From Microbacterium sp. MYb66 (GTDB lineage: Bacteria; Actinomycetota; Actinomycetes; Actinomycetales; Microbacteriaceae): DNA of 64,000 nucleotides. A program made the position numbers and the translations under genes. The notes under the pieces were generated by a model, which was not told the origin of the DNA, did no database searches, and saw only the letters and a list, made by a program, of their open reading frames with translations. The stretch covers positions 124,001-188,000 of the forward strand of contig NZ_PCOV01000005.1 in NCBI RefSeq assembly GCF_002979435.1. Reading direction: 5' to 3'. Below are positions 44,979 through 54,574 of the stretch, one piece after another (position 1 is the first letter of the stretch; every line of letters starts with the position of its first letter).

Positions 44979-45233
44979 GTGCCGAACTCCGCTCAACCCG
45001 ATCATGATGTCCTCTGGGCCTGCGTCGAGGAGGGCTTCCATGTCGGAAGCCGCCGCGGCGACTTCCTCGGATACGTCGACAGGCAACCGGACGGAGGGTA
45101 TCGCGCGTTCGATGCCCGCTCACGACCCCAGGGGGACTTCCCGACGCTGCCGGCAGCCACGGCCGCGGTGGAGCAGCTGATGGTCGAGGCGCTGCCCGAG
45201 TTCCACGACGGCGAGCAGGGGGTGGCGTTGTGA
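44979..45233 (+). CDS. Small protein (84 aa) preceding the BLUF gene
   Basis: 84 residues from GTG. Compact alpha/beta pattern (VGSRRGDFLGYVDRQPDGGYRAFD ... TLPAATAAVEQLMVEALPE), no membrane segment. The GTGA overlap with the BLUF gene implies coupling and a shared task. No family assigned. Confidence 0.65.
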   Translation: MPNSAQPDHDVLWACVEEGFHVGSRRGDFLGYVDRQPDGGYRAFDARSRPQGDFPTLPAATAAVEQLMVEALPEFHDGEQGVAL

Positions 45234-45730
45234 GCACGGAAGCCGACACCGGTCTGGTCTCCTTGGTCTACACCAGTACGGCCTCCCAGCCGTTCCGGGA
45301 AACCGCGCTCGAGCAGCTCCTCGCCGTGTGTCGGCGTCTCAACGACGCGCGTGGCATCACCGGCATGCTCCTTCATCGAGACGGGCGCTTCATCCAGGTG
45401 CTGGAGGGGCATCCGGACACCGTCGCCGACCTCGTCGACGTCATCCGCGACGACTCCCGACACCACGACCTGCGCGTGCTCATGGAGGAGTCGATCGCCG
45501 AGCGCCGCTTCCCGGACTGGACCATGGGGTACCGGGTGTTCCATCGCGGCGAGAGGCGCCCCGCGGGGTATCGGGACTCGTTCGCCGACCTGGATTCCGG
45601 TGCAGACGGGGACACCATCGTCAGAGCGCTGACCGAGCTCACCCTCTGGTTCCGAGTGCGCGCGGGGCATCGGTCGGTCGCGGCCGGAACGGCGGCGAGC
45701 CCGGGGCGGTTCGGCGAAGCGACGGCCTGA
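45230..45730 (+). CDS. BLUF-domain blue-light sensor
   Basis: 166 residues. BLUF fold with all key residues: Y14 (LVYTS), N38 (RRLNDARGITG) and Q56 (FIQVLEG), so FAD binding and photochemistry are expected. About 65 residues after the core have no output domain, so it is a short BLUF protein that must signal by protein contact. The coupled 84-aa protein is an obvious candidate partner. Confidence 0.88.
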   Translation: MSTEADTGLVSLVYTSTASQPFRETALEQLLAVCRRLNDARGITGMLLHRDGRFIQVLEGHPDTVADLVDVIRDDSRHHDLRVLMEESIAERRFPDWTMGYRVFHRGERRPAGYRDSFADLDSGADGDTIVRALTELTLWFRVRAGHRSVAAGTAASPGRFGEATA

Positions 45731-45769
45731 TCGACGACGAGCGGCGCGGGGGGACCGCTCGCCGCGGTT

Positions 45770-46390
45770 TCAGTCCTGCGCGAAGATCTCGGGGTGCGCG
45801 CCGAGGAGCTCGGCCTGCTCTGTCCACGAGAGCCCCACGATGCTCAGCACGACGCGGACGACCGTCGAGTCGGCATCCGTCGTGGTGAGGCGCAGCTCGC
45901 GCAGCGTGGCGCGCGCGGTCTCCTCGATGAGGAAGGCGAGCAACTCGGCGGGCATGTCGCCGCGAAACGCGCCGGACTCCACGCCTGCTCCGGTCAGGTC
46001 GCGGATGCGGCGACGCAGGGGCGCGAGGGCGAGCACGGTGTCGGCCAGATGCGCGTCATCGAGGGCGATGTTGGCCGAGGCGCGCACGGCGGACGCCTCC
46101 CGCCACAGGCGCGTCGCCATCCGTGCCAGCGTCACTCGGGGGTCGGGGTCGTCGGTGGTCTCGGCGATCGTGTTGAACCGCTGAGCGCCCACCGCGATCA
46201 CTTCGCGCAGGAGACTGTCGCGGTCGGCGAAGTGGCCGTAGACAGCCCGACGGGTGAGGCCCGCAGCCTGCGCGATCACGTCGAGCGACGCGGTGGGGTT
46301 CGTCGCGAGCACCGACTGCGCCGCGCGGAGCAGGGCGTCGCGGTTGGCCAGGGCGTCGCGTCGGCGCCCGCGCGGGGTCGGCGTGGTCAT
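45770..46390 (-). CDS. TetR-family regulator
   Basis: 206 residues. N-terminal helix-turn-helix (SLDVIAQAAGLTRRAVYGHFADRDSLLREV) and a helical ligand domain. Last gene in the order Pip-Pip-TetR; 27 bp separate it from the second Pip gene. Probably represses that operon. Confidence 0.85.
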   Translation of the reverse strand: MTTPTPRGRRRDALANRDALLRAAQSVLATNPTASLDVIAQAAGLTRRAVYGHFADRDSLLREVIAVGAQRFNTIAETTDDPDPRVTLARMATRLWREASAVRASANIALDDAHLADTVLALAPLRRRIRDLTGAGVESGAFRGDMPAELLAFLIEETARATLRELRLTTTDADSTVVRVVLSIVGLSWTEQAELLGAHPEIFAQD

Positions 46391-46417
46391 ATCGGGGTCC
46401 TCTCGCGGACGAAGGAG

Positions 46418-48598
46418 TCAGGACATCAGCTTGGTCGACTCGAGCGCTGCGACCAACTTGCGGTTGTACGACATCAGCGGACGCCGCAGTACGAGGCCGA
46501 GGAGCAGTGCGGGGACGAGGAACAGCGCGAGTGCGCCCAGAGACCACCAGAAGTCGCCCTGGTAGACGCCGGCGATCGCCGATCTGACCATGTTCACGGC
46601 GTAGGTCGCGGGCAGGAAGGGGCTGATGCTCTGGAACCAGTCGGGCAGCAGCTGCAGCGGGTAGGCGCCGCCCGAACCCGAGATCTGGATCACCAGGAGC
46701 AGCACCGAGAGCGCCTTGCCCGCGTTGCCGAACGCGACCACCGCGGTGTAGACGATGAGGGTGAACACGGTGGAGATCACCCACCCGGCCAGGATCAGCA
46801 GGAGCGGATGTGCGGGTTCGACCTGGACGAAGAGGATCAGTCCGAGGGTCAGCAGCGTGCTCTGCGCGAGCCCGACCAGACCGAAGACGCCGTATCGGCC
46901 GAGGTACTTCTGCGTCGGCGTGAGCTCGGGGCGATCGGGGAGCGTCTCGGCGTTCACGTCGACCCGGATCGTCACGGTCATCAGAAGCGCACCCACCCAC
47001 AGGGCCAGGATCATGTACAGCGGTGCCATGGCCGCGCCGAACCCCGCGACGGGGAAGACGGCGGTGCGGTCGAGGCGCACCGGCTCGGCGAGGGAGGTGG
47101 CGAGCACGCCGGGGTCGGCGCCGATCAGCTCGCTGAGATCGCCGGTGTCCGCGGCCTTCGCGATCGATTGCTGGACAGCGTCGAACCTGTCGGCCATCGC
47201 GTTCAGCGATGCTGACAACTGCGTCGTGGCCTTCTGCGCGCGCGACAGGGAAGCCTGCACGGAGTCGGATGCTCCGGACAGGACCGACGTGATGCCGGAC
47301 AGGTCGGAGCGGATAGCCGACACGTCGGAGCCGATCTGCGTGAGCGTCGCCGAGAGGGAGTTCAGCTGCGCCTTCAGCCCGTTGTCGTAGGTGCTCCGCG
47401 CATCCGCGATGGCCTTCTTGGCCTCGGCGATCGCGGCCGTGATCTCCTGATGCGAGCTCTGCGCCGCGTCGTTGCCGGCCGCGATCTCGGCCGCCGCCTT
47501 CTGGAGTCGCTCCTGCAACGCCTGCTGCCGGGCGATCGCCTCGTCGAGCCTGCTGATCACGGCGGCGAAGTCGGGCTGCGCGGATTCGGGAAGGTTCGGT
47601 CCGACCTGTGTCTCCAGGGTGTTCTTGACCGCCGTGTACTGATCGACCTGCTGCTGCACGCGCTCTGCGAGCGTGGTGATCGCCTGCACCTGACTGCCGC
47701 TGAGCGAGTCGGCACCGGCGTACAGTTCGTCGATGCGCTGACCGACCGCGTCGTAGCTGCTCGACGTCGCCGCGAGCGCGTCCGCCAGGGACTGCGACGC
47801 CGTCTGCAGGGTCGACTTCAGCGTGCCTGCCGCATCCACCCCGCTGCCGAGCGCGCCCGAGGTGTCGGTGAAGGCGTCACCGGCCGAGCCGACCAGGCCC
47901 GACGCGCTGTCGAGCAGCGGTCGACTCGCCTCCAGCAGAGCCGTGAAGGTGTCTGCCGTGTGCGCCCCGGAGCGAAGCTGATCTCCCACGCTCCCGAGGC
48001 GCGCCTCGATGCGGGTGAGTGCGGCCTGCGTGTCCTCGTCGGTGAGGTAGTCCGACATCGACGAGACGAGGCCCAGAGCCACGTCGCCGAGCGTCTGGGC
48101 GAACGTGTCGCTGATCGCCGACGACACCCCCTCCGCACCCTGCCCGGTGATCTTCGGCGCCAGCGCGTTCTTCTTCTCGTTCGTGTAGAGCGCGATGTGC
48201 GTGCGGTCGCCGCCGTCGGCGTAGAACGTCAGCATGTCGGCGCTGAACGTCTCGGGCAGCACGATCGCGGCGTAGTACTCGCCCGACTCCGTTCCGTCGA
48301 TCGCGTCGTGCTCGTCGGTGATGACCCAGTCGAGCTGGTCGTTCCCGCGGAGCTGGGAGAGGACCTGTTCGCCGACGTTCACGCGGATCGGCACGAGGTC
48401 GCTCTCGTACCCGGCATCGGTGCTCGCGACGGCGATCTTCAGGTCCTTCGTGTTCGCGAACGGATCCCAGCTGGCGATGACGTTGAACCAGGTGAACAGC
48501 GACGGGATGACGACGAGGCCGAACAGGACGATGCACGCCATCACGTTCTGGGTCGCGTGACGCACGTCGCGGAGCGTCAGGTGCAGGATGTCCTTCAC
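46418..48598 (-). CDS. YhgE/Pip-family membrane protein (second copy)
   Basis: 726 residues from GTG with GGGAGG five bases upstream; the start overlaps the previous stop as GTGA. N-terminal helix followed by the family segment WFNVIASWDPFANT, a long coiled-coil/helical extracytoplasmic region, then five to six C-terminal helices of ABC-2 type. Pip proteins include phage-infection protein homologues and type VII-associated ESAT-like exporters. Function here unknown. Confidence 0.8.
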   Translation of the reverse strand: MKDILHLTLRDVRHATQNVMACIVLFGLVVIPSLFTWFNVIASWDPFANTKDLKIAVASTDAGYESDLVPIRVNVGEQVLSQLRGNDQLDWVITDEHDAIDGTESGEYYAAIVLPETFSADMLTFYADGGDRTHIALYTNEKKNALAPKITGQGAEGVSSAISDTFAQTLGDVALGLVSSMSDYLTDEDTQAALTRIEARLGSVGDQLRSGAHTADTFTALLEASRPLLDSASGLVGSAGDAFTDTSGALGSGVDAAGTLKSTLQTASQSLADALAATSSSYDAVGQRIDELYAGADSLSGSQVQAITTLAERVQQQVDQYTAVKNTLETQVGPNLPESAQPDFAAVISRLDEAIARQQALQERLQKAAAEIAAGNDAAQSSHQEITAAIAEAKKAIADARSTYDNGLKAQLNSLSATLTQIGSDVSAIRSDLSGITSVLSGASDSVQASLSRAQKATTQLSASLNAMADRFDAVQQSIAKAADTGDLSELIGADPGVLATSLAEPVRLDRTAVFPVAGFGAAMAPLYMILALWVGALLMTVTIRVDVNAETLPDRPELTPTQKYLGRYGVFGLVGLAQSTLLTLGLILFVQVEPAHPLLLILAGWVISTVFTLIVYTAVVAFGNAGKALSVLLLVIQISGSGGAYPLQLLPDWFQSISPFLPATYAVNMVRSAIAGVYQGDFWWSLGALALFLVPALLLGLVLRRPLMSYNRKLVAALESTKLMS

Positions 48599-51474
48599 GC
48601 GCGATCCTCCCCTGCTGCTGTGTCTTCGTCGTCTCGTGCGGGTTCGTCTTCTCGAGTCGGTTCTTCCTGTGTCGGTTCTTCCTCCGGTGTCGGTTCTTCT
48701 TCCGGTGTCGGTTCTTCTTCTGTGGGTTCGTCGTCGGCTCGTGTGGGTTCGTCCCCCGGATCCCGAGCCTGATCGGGAGCGACGGTCTCCGGCTCCGGCT
48801 CGAACCACTCGGTGAGCAGGGCGTCGGCGTCGGCACCGGCGGCCGGCGCATCCGGCACGTCCGCCTCGGTCATCGCGACGGGCGCGGAGGGTGCCTGGCC
48901 GAGCGGCCCGTCCGTCGTGGTCGGTAGGACCGCTTGACGGCCGGCGGGCCCGGCGAGAGCGAGCTCACGCAGCTCGGCGTCGTCGAGAGCTGCGACCTCC
49001 TCGCCGTTCTCGAAGCTGTGCTTGATGTACTCGATGGCGACGAGGAATCCGATGACGAGGAGGATCCAGAGCGTCCACAGGCCCAACAGCAGCGCCTTCG
49101 ATCCGGGGAGCGCCCAGGTGAGGACCCCGAGCACGACGAGCCCCGCGATCCCCGTGAGCACCGTCGCCTTCAGCAGCGTCGGGTAGCGGCGGGTGAACGG
49201 CTCGGCGCGTCGCGCCAGGTCTTCGCGGTACTCGCTGCGGTTCGAGAGTGCACGGATCACGTCGGGGAGCCGGTATCCGTTGCCGACGACCTGCACCTTC
49301 TCGCCGATCAGGAGGTCGGTCGCGAGCACCTGTCGGTTGAAGAGCAGGGTGAAGTTCGCGAGCCGACGCCGCAGCACGAGCCCGATGAGGAACGCGAGGG
49401 CGACGAACACGGCGAGGGCGCCCAGGAACCGCCAGTAGTGGCCGTCGTAGAACCCGCCGATCGTCTCGCGCATCGCGTCGATGCCGTACGAGAACGGGAG
49501 GAGCGGATAGATCGCGCGGAAGAATCCGGGCATCAACTCGATCGGGTACAGCCCGGATGCCCCGGGGATCTGCATGATCACGAGCAGGATGCACAGGCCG
49601 CGGCCGACATGGCCGAACGCGACGCAGAGGGCGTAGATGATGCTCACGTAGGCGAGAGCGATGAGCACACCGGTGCCGACGAAGGCCGCGGCGCTGACGG
49701 TCTGCACGCCGATGATGAGGTTTCCGGTGCACACGATGAGCGCCTGGCCGATGGCGAGCGTCGCGAACAGGAAGAAGCGGCCGAAGTAGGCCTCGCGCAC
49801 GGTGACCCCCTCGATGTCCTCGGTGTCGACTTCGACACGGAAGATCACCATGAGCACGAAGGCGCCGATCCACAGCGACAGGTTCGTGAAGAGCGCGGCC
49901 ATCGCCGACCCGTAGGTGTCGACGGGGAACACCAGGTGCTCGTCGACCTCGACGGGGGAGGAGATGAACTGGGCGATCTGCTCGGGCTCGAGGTCGGTCA
50001 GCGTGCCCAGCAGACCCCATTCGGATGCCGCGTCGAGAGCGACGACGTCGGTGCGCGAGGTCTGCAGGCCCTGCTCGATGCTGGCGAGGTCGCCGTCGAA
50101 GCTCGCCAGCGCCGACGAGGTGGCCACGAGCTGAGAGTCCAACCCGCCCAGCAGCTGATCGGCCTCGGCGAGCACGCCCTTCTGCGCATCCAGTGCGGCC
50201 GAGAGCGATCCGACACTCGCCGACAGCTGCGACATGGCGCTGTTCAGCGAGGGGACGGTGCGGGTGAGGATGTCGCGCATCGTCGATGACGCATCCCTGG
50301 TGTCCTGCATGGCCTTGTCGACCGCGTCAGCCGTCGCCTGGACGGAGCGCACGGTGTCGGACGCGCCGGCCTTGAGGTCTTTCAGGTCGGCGAGCAGCTG
50401 CTGGTCGGTGGCGTTGCGCTGCTGCAGCGAGGCGATGACCTCGGTGATCTGCTGCTTCGTCTCGTCGCTGAGGTCGGTATCGGCCACGAGCGTCTGCAGG
50501 CGCGCGGCGGCCGCTTCGTTCGCCTCGAGCACGTTCGAGACGTCGTCGATCCCGGCGTCGATGCGCACGCCCGCCTGTTCGAGGCTCTGGGTGAGGCGGG
50601 TGATCGAAACGTTCGCCTTCGAGGAGGCATCGGCGAGCAGCGTCGTGCCCTGGAGGAACGCGGTGGTGGCGCTGTCGGTGAAGGCGATCACCTCCTTCTG
50701 CGTCTCGGCGATGATCGACTGCGTCTGGACGAGCGACTTCTGGACATCGCCGAGGGTCTTGTCGACATCGCCGAGCGTGCTCCGAGCGGAGGCGAGCGTG
50801 CCGCGAGACGAGGTGAGTCCTTCCTGCGTCTCGGCGAGGTTCTCGCGCGCCGACGAGATGGTCTGCGCGGCCTGGTCGAACGCGTCGAGGGTGTTGTCCC
50901 GGGCGTTCAGCAGCCGCAGCTCGGTGGAGTCGCCGACGTCTTTGAGGGCGTTCGTCGCGGCGAGGGCCACCTGCTCCTTGAAAGCGGTGGTGACCTGTTT
51001 GTCGAGTTCGGATGCGCCGACGTCGGTGATCTTGGGCGCGATCGCTCCGGCCTTCTCATTGACGTAGTACTCCAGCGCGGGCTGGGTGAAGTCGCCGCTC
51101 GTGATGCTGAGGAGATCTTCGCTGAACCGTGCGGGGATGACGATGGCGGCGTAGACGTCGCCCGTCTTCACGGCCTCCTGAGCCTCGTCTTCGCCGAGGA
51201 AGGTCCAGCCGAGCTGGTGGTCGTCCTGCAGCTGCTCGGTCACCTGCTCGCCGATGTCGACGCGGCCGGTGAGGTCGGAGGTGGCGCCCTCGTCGAGGTC
51301 GACGACGGCCACGCGGATGTTCGCGGTGTTCGCGTAGGGGTCCCAGAACGCGTTGATGTTGAACCACGCGTACAGAGCCGGGGTGATGAGCACCCCGATG
51401 ATGATGATCCAGGCTTTGGGTACGCGGGAGAGTCTCTTGACGTCGCGCTTGTAGACCCGCCAGCTCTGTTTCAC
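48595..51474 (-). CDS. YhgE/Pip-family membrane protein with acidic repeat tail
   Basis: 959 residues from GTG. N-terminal helix and WFNINAFWDPYANT, long helical extracytoplasmic segment (about 190-490), C-terminal membrane domain, two extra helices near 790-830 and a ~120-residue acidic tail ending in EEEPTP repeats encoded by 18-bp tandem units. TAAACT lies six bases before the start, indicating a leaderless mRNA; no ribosome site. Confidence 0.8.
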   Translation of the reverse strand: MKQSWRVYKRDVKRLSRVPKAWIIIIGVLITPALYAWFNINAFWDPYANTANIRVAVVDLDEGATSDLTGRVDIGEQVTEQLQDDHQLGWTFLGEDEAQEAVKTGDVYAAIVIPARFSEDLLSITSGDFTQPALEYYVNEKAGAIAPKITDVGASELDKQVTTAFKEQVALAATNALKDVGDSTELRLLNARDNTLDAFDQAAQTISSARENLAETQEGLTSSRGTLASARSTLGDVDKTLGDVQKSLVQTQSIIAETQKEVIAFTDSATTAFLQGTTLLADASSKANVSITRLTQSLEQAGVRIDAGIDDVSNVLEANEAAAARLQTLVADTDLSDETKQQITEVIASLQQRNATDQQLLADLKDLKAGASDTVRSVQATADAVDKAMQDTRDASSTMRDILTRTVPSLNSAMSQLSASVGSLSAALDAQKGVLAEADQLLGGLDSQLVATSSALASFDGDLASIEQGLQTSRTDVVALDAASEWGLLGTLTDLEPEQIAQFISSPVEVDEHLVFPVDTYGSAMAALFTNLSLWIGAFVLMVIFRVEVDTEDIEGVTVREAYFGRFFLFATLAIGQALIVCTGNLIIGVQTVSAAAFVGTGVLIALAYVSIIYALCVAFGHVGRGLCILLVIMQIPGASGLYPIELMPGFFRAIYPLLPFSYGIDAMRETIGGFYDGHYWRFLGALAVFVALAFLIGLVLRRRLANFTLLFNRQVLATDLLIGEKVQVVGNGYRLPDVIRALSNRSEYREDLARRAEPFTRRYPTLLKATVLTGIAGLVVLGVLTWALPGSKALLLGLWTLWILLVIGFLVAIEYIKHSFENGEEVAALDDAELRELALAGPAGRQAVLPTTTDGPLGQAPSAPVAMTEADVPDAPAAGADADALLTEWFEPEPETVAPDQARDPGDEPTRADDEPTEEEPTPEEEPTPEEEPTQEEPTREDEPARDDEDTAAGEDRA
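48655..48724. repeat. 18-bp tandem repeats encoding the Pip acidic tail
   Basis: About three and a half units of the GGTGTCGGTTCTTCTTCC type. In the minus frame they encode EEEPTP. Copy number may vary between strains. Confidence 0.7.
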
Positions 51475-51480
51475 AGGACG

Positions 51481-51511
51481 AGTTTACACAGTACGTGCAC
51501 ACCAACGTGCA
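51481..51511 (-). promoter_or_regulatory. Promoter/operator of the Pip-TetR operon
   Basis: Minus-strand -10 TAAACT (51481-51486), six bases from the GTG. Direct repeats ACGTGCA at 51493-51499 and 51505-51511, 12 bp apart, overlap the promoter; likely TetR target. Confidence 0.45.
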
Positions 51512-51540
51512 AGTTAGCTGAGGAGAAAGGGCGAGGCGCG

Positions 51541-52095
51541 TCAGTTCACGGTCGTGACCGTCAGCTCGTTGGTGGCGGTGTCGCACATGGTGAGCTGCCA
51601 CGTGGGCGAGCCGTCCTTCATGACCCGGGCCATCTCGACGATGAGCGGACTCGGGTACTCCTCGCCCGAGAGCTGGGCCACGCTGTAGGCGCTACTGCCG
51701 TTCATCTGCTGCTCCGCCTCGGTGAGCTCGGTCTCACCCGTCGCGATGACCTCCAGCGTGCCGACGTCGACCAGCGACTCCCGGCCGAAGCTCGGGTCGT
51801 CGACCCGTTCGCCGAACATGTCCTCACGGGTGTCCGCGCTGCGCAGCCGCCACACGAAGTCGGAGTCGACCCATTCGAGGCGCAGCCCCACGATGGAGCC
51901 GCCGATCGCCTCGGACTCTCCGGGCAGGGCTTCGAGGAAGTCGGAGGGCCAGGAGACCTCCGACGGCAGGCAGGTGCCGGGGAAGCCGTCGCCGACAGCC
52001 TTCGGCGGACCCGGGATCGACCCCGAGCATCCGACGCACGCCAGGGCTCCGGCGAGCACGAGTGCGCTCGCGCGCAGTCTGAGGGGGGTGGGCAT
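51541..52095 (-). CDS. Lipoprotein of unknown function
   Basis: 184 residues. Lipobox ACVGC with Cys at about 23. Mature part has C...C pair (GTCLPSEV and LTMCDTA). GGAGG six bases before ATG. Domain not recognised. Confidence 0.65.
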   Translation of the reverse strand: MPTPLRLRASALVLAGALACVGCSGSIPGPPKAVGDGFPGTCLPSEVSWPSDFLEALPGESEAIGGSIVGLRLEWVDSDFVWRLRSADTREDMFGERVDDPSFGRESLVDVGTLEVIATGETELTEAEQQMNGSSAYSVAQLSGEEYPSPLIVEMARVMKDGSPTWQLTMCDTATNELTVTTVN

Positions 52096-52168
52096 CGGTG
52101 CCTCCGTGGTCTGAGCCGGCCTCTGGGATCCTAGCCCGCGTCGCGACTCTCGTCGTGACGCCCGTCGG

Positions 52169-52828
52169 TCATCGCGGCACGATCGGCGAGGGGATGCCGA
52201 TCAGCCCGCGCAGCTCGTCGGCGGTGACGTCGGCTCCGAACGCCGGGTTCCCGGGCTGGAGCAGCGCACCCGCTGCCAGGGTGTCGATGACGACAGGGTC
52301 GAAGCCCAGCCTGTCGATCAGCCCCGCGACCGTCGAGAGGTCGGCCGGCTCGTCTCCCGCGATGGCGATCGCCTTTCGTCCGGACGCTCCCGCGGCCGCT
52401 GCCTCGTCTTCGAGGTCGTGGTAGCCCATGTGGTTCAGGGCCTTCACGACGCGAGACTCCGGCAGGAACTCCTGCACCAGCTCGCTGGTCGAGGTGCGCG
52501 GATCGCTCAGATCGTCACGCACCCCGTCGGTCTCCCACCAGTAGTTCATGGCGTCGAGGACCAGGGCTCCGCGCAGCTGCTCGATCGGAAGCGTGCGGTA
52601 CTTGCCCAGCGGAAGAGCGAGGATGACGGCGTCCGCCTCGGAGGCCGCATCCTCGGCTCGCACCGCTTGCGCACCTGGTGCGAAGACGTCGATGGTGAGC
52701 GCGATCCGCTCCGGTGCACCGGAACCGGCGATGAGCACGCGGTATCCCGCCGCGAGGGCGAGGCGGGCGATGGTCGTGCCCACCTTGCCCGCGCCGAGGA
52801 TGCCGATGGTCTTGACGGTGTCGTTCAT
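52169..52828 (-). CDS. F420/NADP oxidoreductase-like (NADPH-binding Rossmann) protein
   Basis: 219 residues. N-terminal [13 protein letters not shown] dinucleotide motif; overall resembles NADP oxidoreductase, coenzyme F420-dependent (DUF, Pfam F420_oxidored) proteins, which reduce F420 or related substrates with NADPH. AAGGAG six bases before the ATG. It sits 11 bp after an LLM flavoenzyme, many of which use F420H2 or FMN, so the two may share a cofactor. Confidence 0.75.
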   Translation of the reverse strand: MNDTVKTIGILGAGKVGTTIARLALAAGYRVLIAGSGAPERIALTIDVFAPGAQAVRAEDAASEADAVILALPLGKYRTLPIEQLRGALVLDAMNYWWETDGVRDDLSDPRTSTSELVQEFLPESRVVKALNHMGYHDLEDEAAAAGASGRKAIAIAGDEPADLSTVAGLIDRLGFDPVVIDTLAAGALLQPGNPAFGADVTADELRGLIGIPSPIVPR

Positions 52829-52839
52829 GACGGTCTCCT

Positions 52840-53940
52840 TCACGCGTGGACGGCCTTGCCGTCCTTGGTGATCCGGGCCACGCCGGGGTCTGCGAACGCG
52901 CCTTCTCCCGGCTCGTCGGCGAGCAGCTCGCGCACGCGCGGGGCGACCCTCTCGCCGAAGAGGCGGATGCTGCGCTCGCGCACGTCCTTCGGCAGGTGCA
53001 TGATGTCGTACTTGAGGTCGAACCGGGACAGGTGGTTGCTGCGCACGGCGGCGGCGAGCTTGTGCGCGACGGTCTCGGGGGATCCGACGTAGAGGGCGCC
53101 CGTGTCGACCTCCTCCTCGTAGCGCTCCAGGGTGGGCGCATAGAAGCCGCGTTCCTTGCTCATCTGGGTCACGACCGGCTCCCAGTGCTTCCAGTGCACG
53201 TTCTTCGCCTCATCATCCGTGTCGGCGATCAGGCCGAGCGAGTGCTGCCCGATCGGGAGCTCCGGTCGCCCGAACTGCTCCAGTGCGCGCAGGTAGAGGC
53301 GCGCGTGCCCGGCGAAGCGCTCCGGGCGTCCGCCGATGATCGCCATCATCAGGGGCAGTCCGTGCTCGGCGGCGCGGATGACGGAGTCGGGGCTGCCGCC
53401 GATGCCGATCCATGCCGGGATGCCGCCCTCGGGCATCCGCGGTCGCAGTCGCACGTTCTCGAGGGGGCTGCGGTAGGTGCCGTTCCAGGTGACGCTGTCC
53501 TCGCGCATCAGACGCAGGAACAGGTCGAGCTTCTCCTCGAAGATCTGCTCGTACTCGGCGATGTCGTACCCGAAGAGGGGGAACGACTCGATCGCCGAGG
53601 CCCGCCCGAGGATGAGCTGGGCGCGGCCGTTCGAGAGCCCGTCGACGGTCGCGAACTCCTGGTACAGCCGCACCGGATCCTGCGTCGACAGCACGGTCAC
53701 CGACGAACCGAGGCCGATCGTCGACGTGGCCTGCGCCGCGGCCGCCAGCAGGACGGGCGTCGCGGAGTCCATGTGCCCCTCGCGATAGTGCTCGCCGATG
53801 CTGAACACGTCGAGCCCGACCGACTCGGCCAGCTGCGCCTCCTCGACGAGCAGCCGCAGCGTCTCGCCGTCCGACAGGATGCGGCCGCCATCTGTCGCCA
53901 CCTCACCGAAGGAGTTCAGCCCGAACTCGAGTTCCGTCAT
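52840..53940 (-). CDS. LLM-class flavin-dependent oxidoreductase
   Basis: 366 residues, luciferase-like monooxygenase barrel ([35 protein letters not shown] near the start). Expected cofactor FMN or F420. A GTG two codons upstream has better spacing from GAGAGG and may be the true start. First gene of the MarR-controlled operon. Substrate unknown. Confidence 0.8.
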   Translation of the reverse strand: MTELEFGLNSFGEVATDGGRILSDGETLRLLVEEAQLAESVGLDVFSIGEHYREGHMDSATPVLLAAAAQATSTIGLGSSVTVLSTQDPVRLYQEFATVDGLSNGRAQLILGRASAIESFPLFGYDIAEYEQIFEEKLDLFLRLMREDSVTWNGTYRSPLENVRLRPRMPEGGIPAWIGIGGSPDSVIRAAEHGLPLMMAIIGGRPERFAGHARLYLRALEQFGRPELPIGQHSLGLIADTDDEAKNVHWKHWEPVVTQMSKERGFYAPTLERYEEEVDTGALYVGSPETVAHKLAAAVRSNHLSRFDLKYDIMHLPKDVRERSIRLFGERVAPRVRELLADEPGEGAFADPGVARITKDGKAVHA

Positions 53941-53978
53941 CTTCACCACGACCTCTCTCCACGTTCCGGCGCCTCCGG

Positions 53979-54022
53979 ATTGACGTGTCAATTCGATGCA
54001 ACCGTATGATTGACGTATCAAT
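53979..54022. promoter_or_regulatory. Two MarR operators between LLM and marR genes
   Basis: ATTGA-CGTG-TCAAT (53979-53992) and ATTGA-CGTA-TCAAT (54009-54022), 30 bp apart, in the divergent promoter region. Each is a perfect 5-bp inverted repeat. Confidence 0.8.
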
Positions 54023-54036
54023 TCCCGGAAGGCGCC

Positions 54037-54537
54037 ATGACCGAAGAGCGACGTCGCAGCACGCCGACACCCGAGCAGCTGCGCATCTGGCGAGGCTTCA
54101 TCGAGACCGGCGAAACGCTGCGTGCCCGCCTCGCCGCGCAGCTGCAGAGCGAGTCATCGCTGTCGACCGGCGACTACCAGGTGCTCCTTGCGCTGAGTGA
54201 GGCCGAGGGGCACACGGCGCGGTCGTCCGAACTGGCCGCTCTCATCGGGTGGGAGCGCAGCCGGCTGTCACACCACCTCGGACGCATGGAGAAGCGGGGT
54301 CTGGTCCGTCGCGTCCCCTGTGCCGACGGCGTGCACGGCGTCGACGTCGTCCTCGCGGATGCCGGAGCCGAGGCGTTCCGCGCCGCGAACATCCCCCACC
54401 TCCGGGCCATCCGCGAGTTGTTCGTCGACGCGCTCTCCCCGGAGCAGCTCGCGAACGTGGACGACATCACCGCTGCGCTGAGGACGCATCTCGGGCTCGA
54501 GGGCGACGACCACCCCGCCGATCTCTCGAGGGGGTAG
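54037..54537 (+). CDS. MarR-family regulator
   Basis: 166 residues. Winged helix-turn-helix (TARSSELAALIGWERSRLSHHLGRMEKRGLV). GGAAGG five bases before ATG. Probably represses itself and the divergent LLM operon through the paired palindromes. Confidence 0.87.
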   Translation: MTEERRRSTPTPEQLRIWRGFIETGETLRARLAAQLQSESSLSTGDYQVLLALSEAEGHTARSSELAALIGWERSRLSHHLGRMEKRGLVRRVPCADGVHGVDVVLADAGAEAFRAANIPHLRAIRELFVDALSPEQLANVDDITAALRTHLGLEGDDHPADLSRG

Positions 54538-54574
54538 CGGGGCGCGCCCTGGTCGTACGGGCTGCGGCTGCGCG

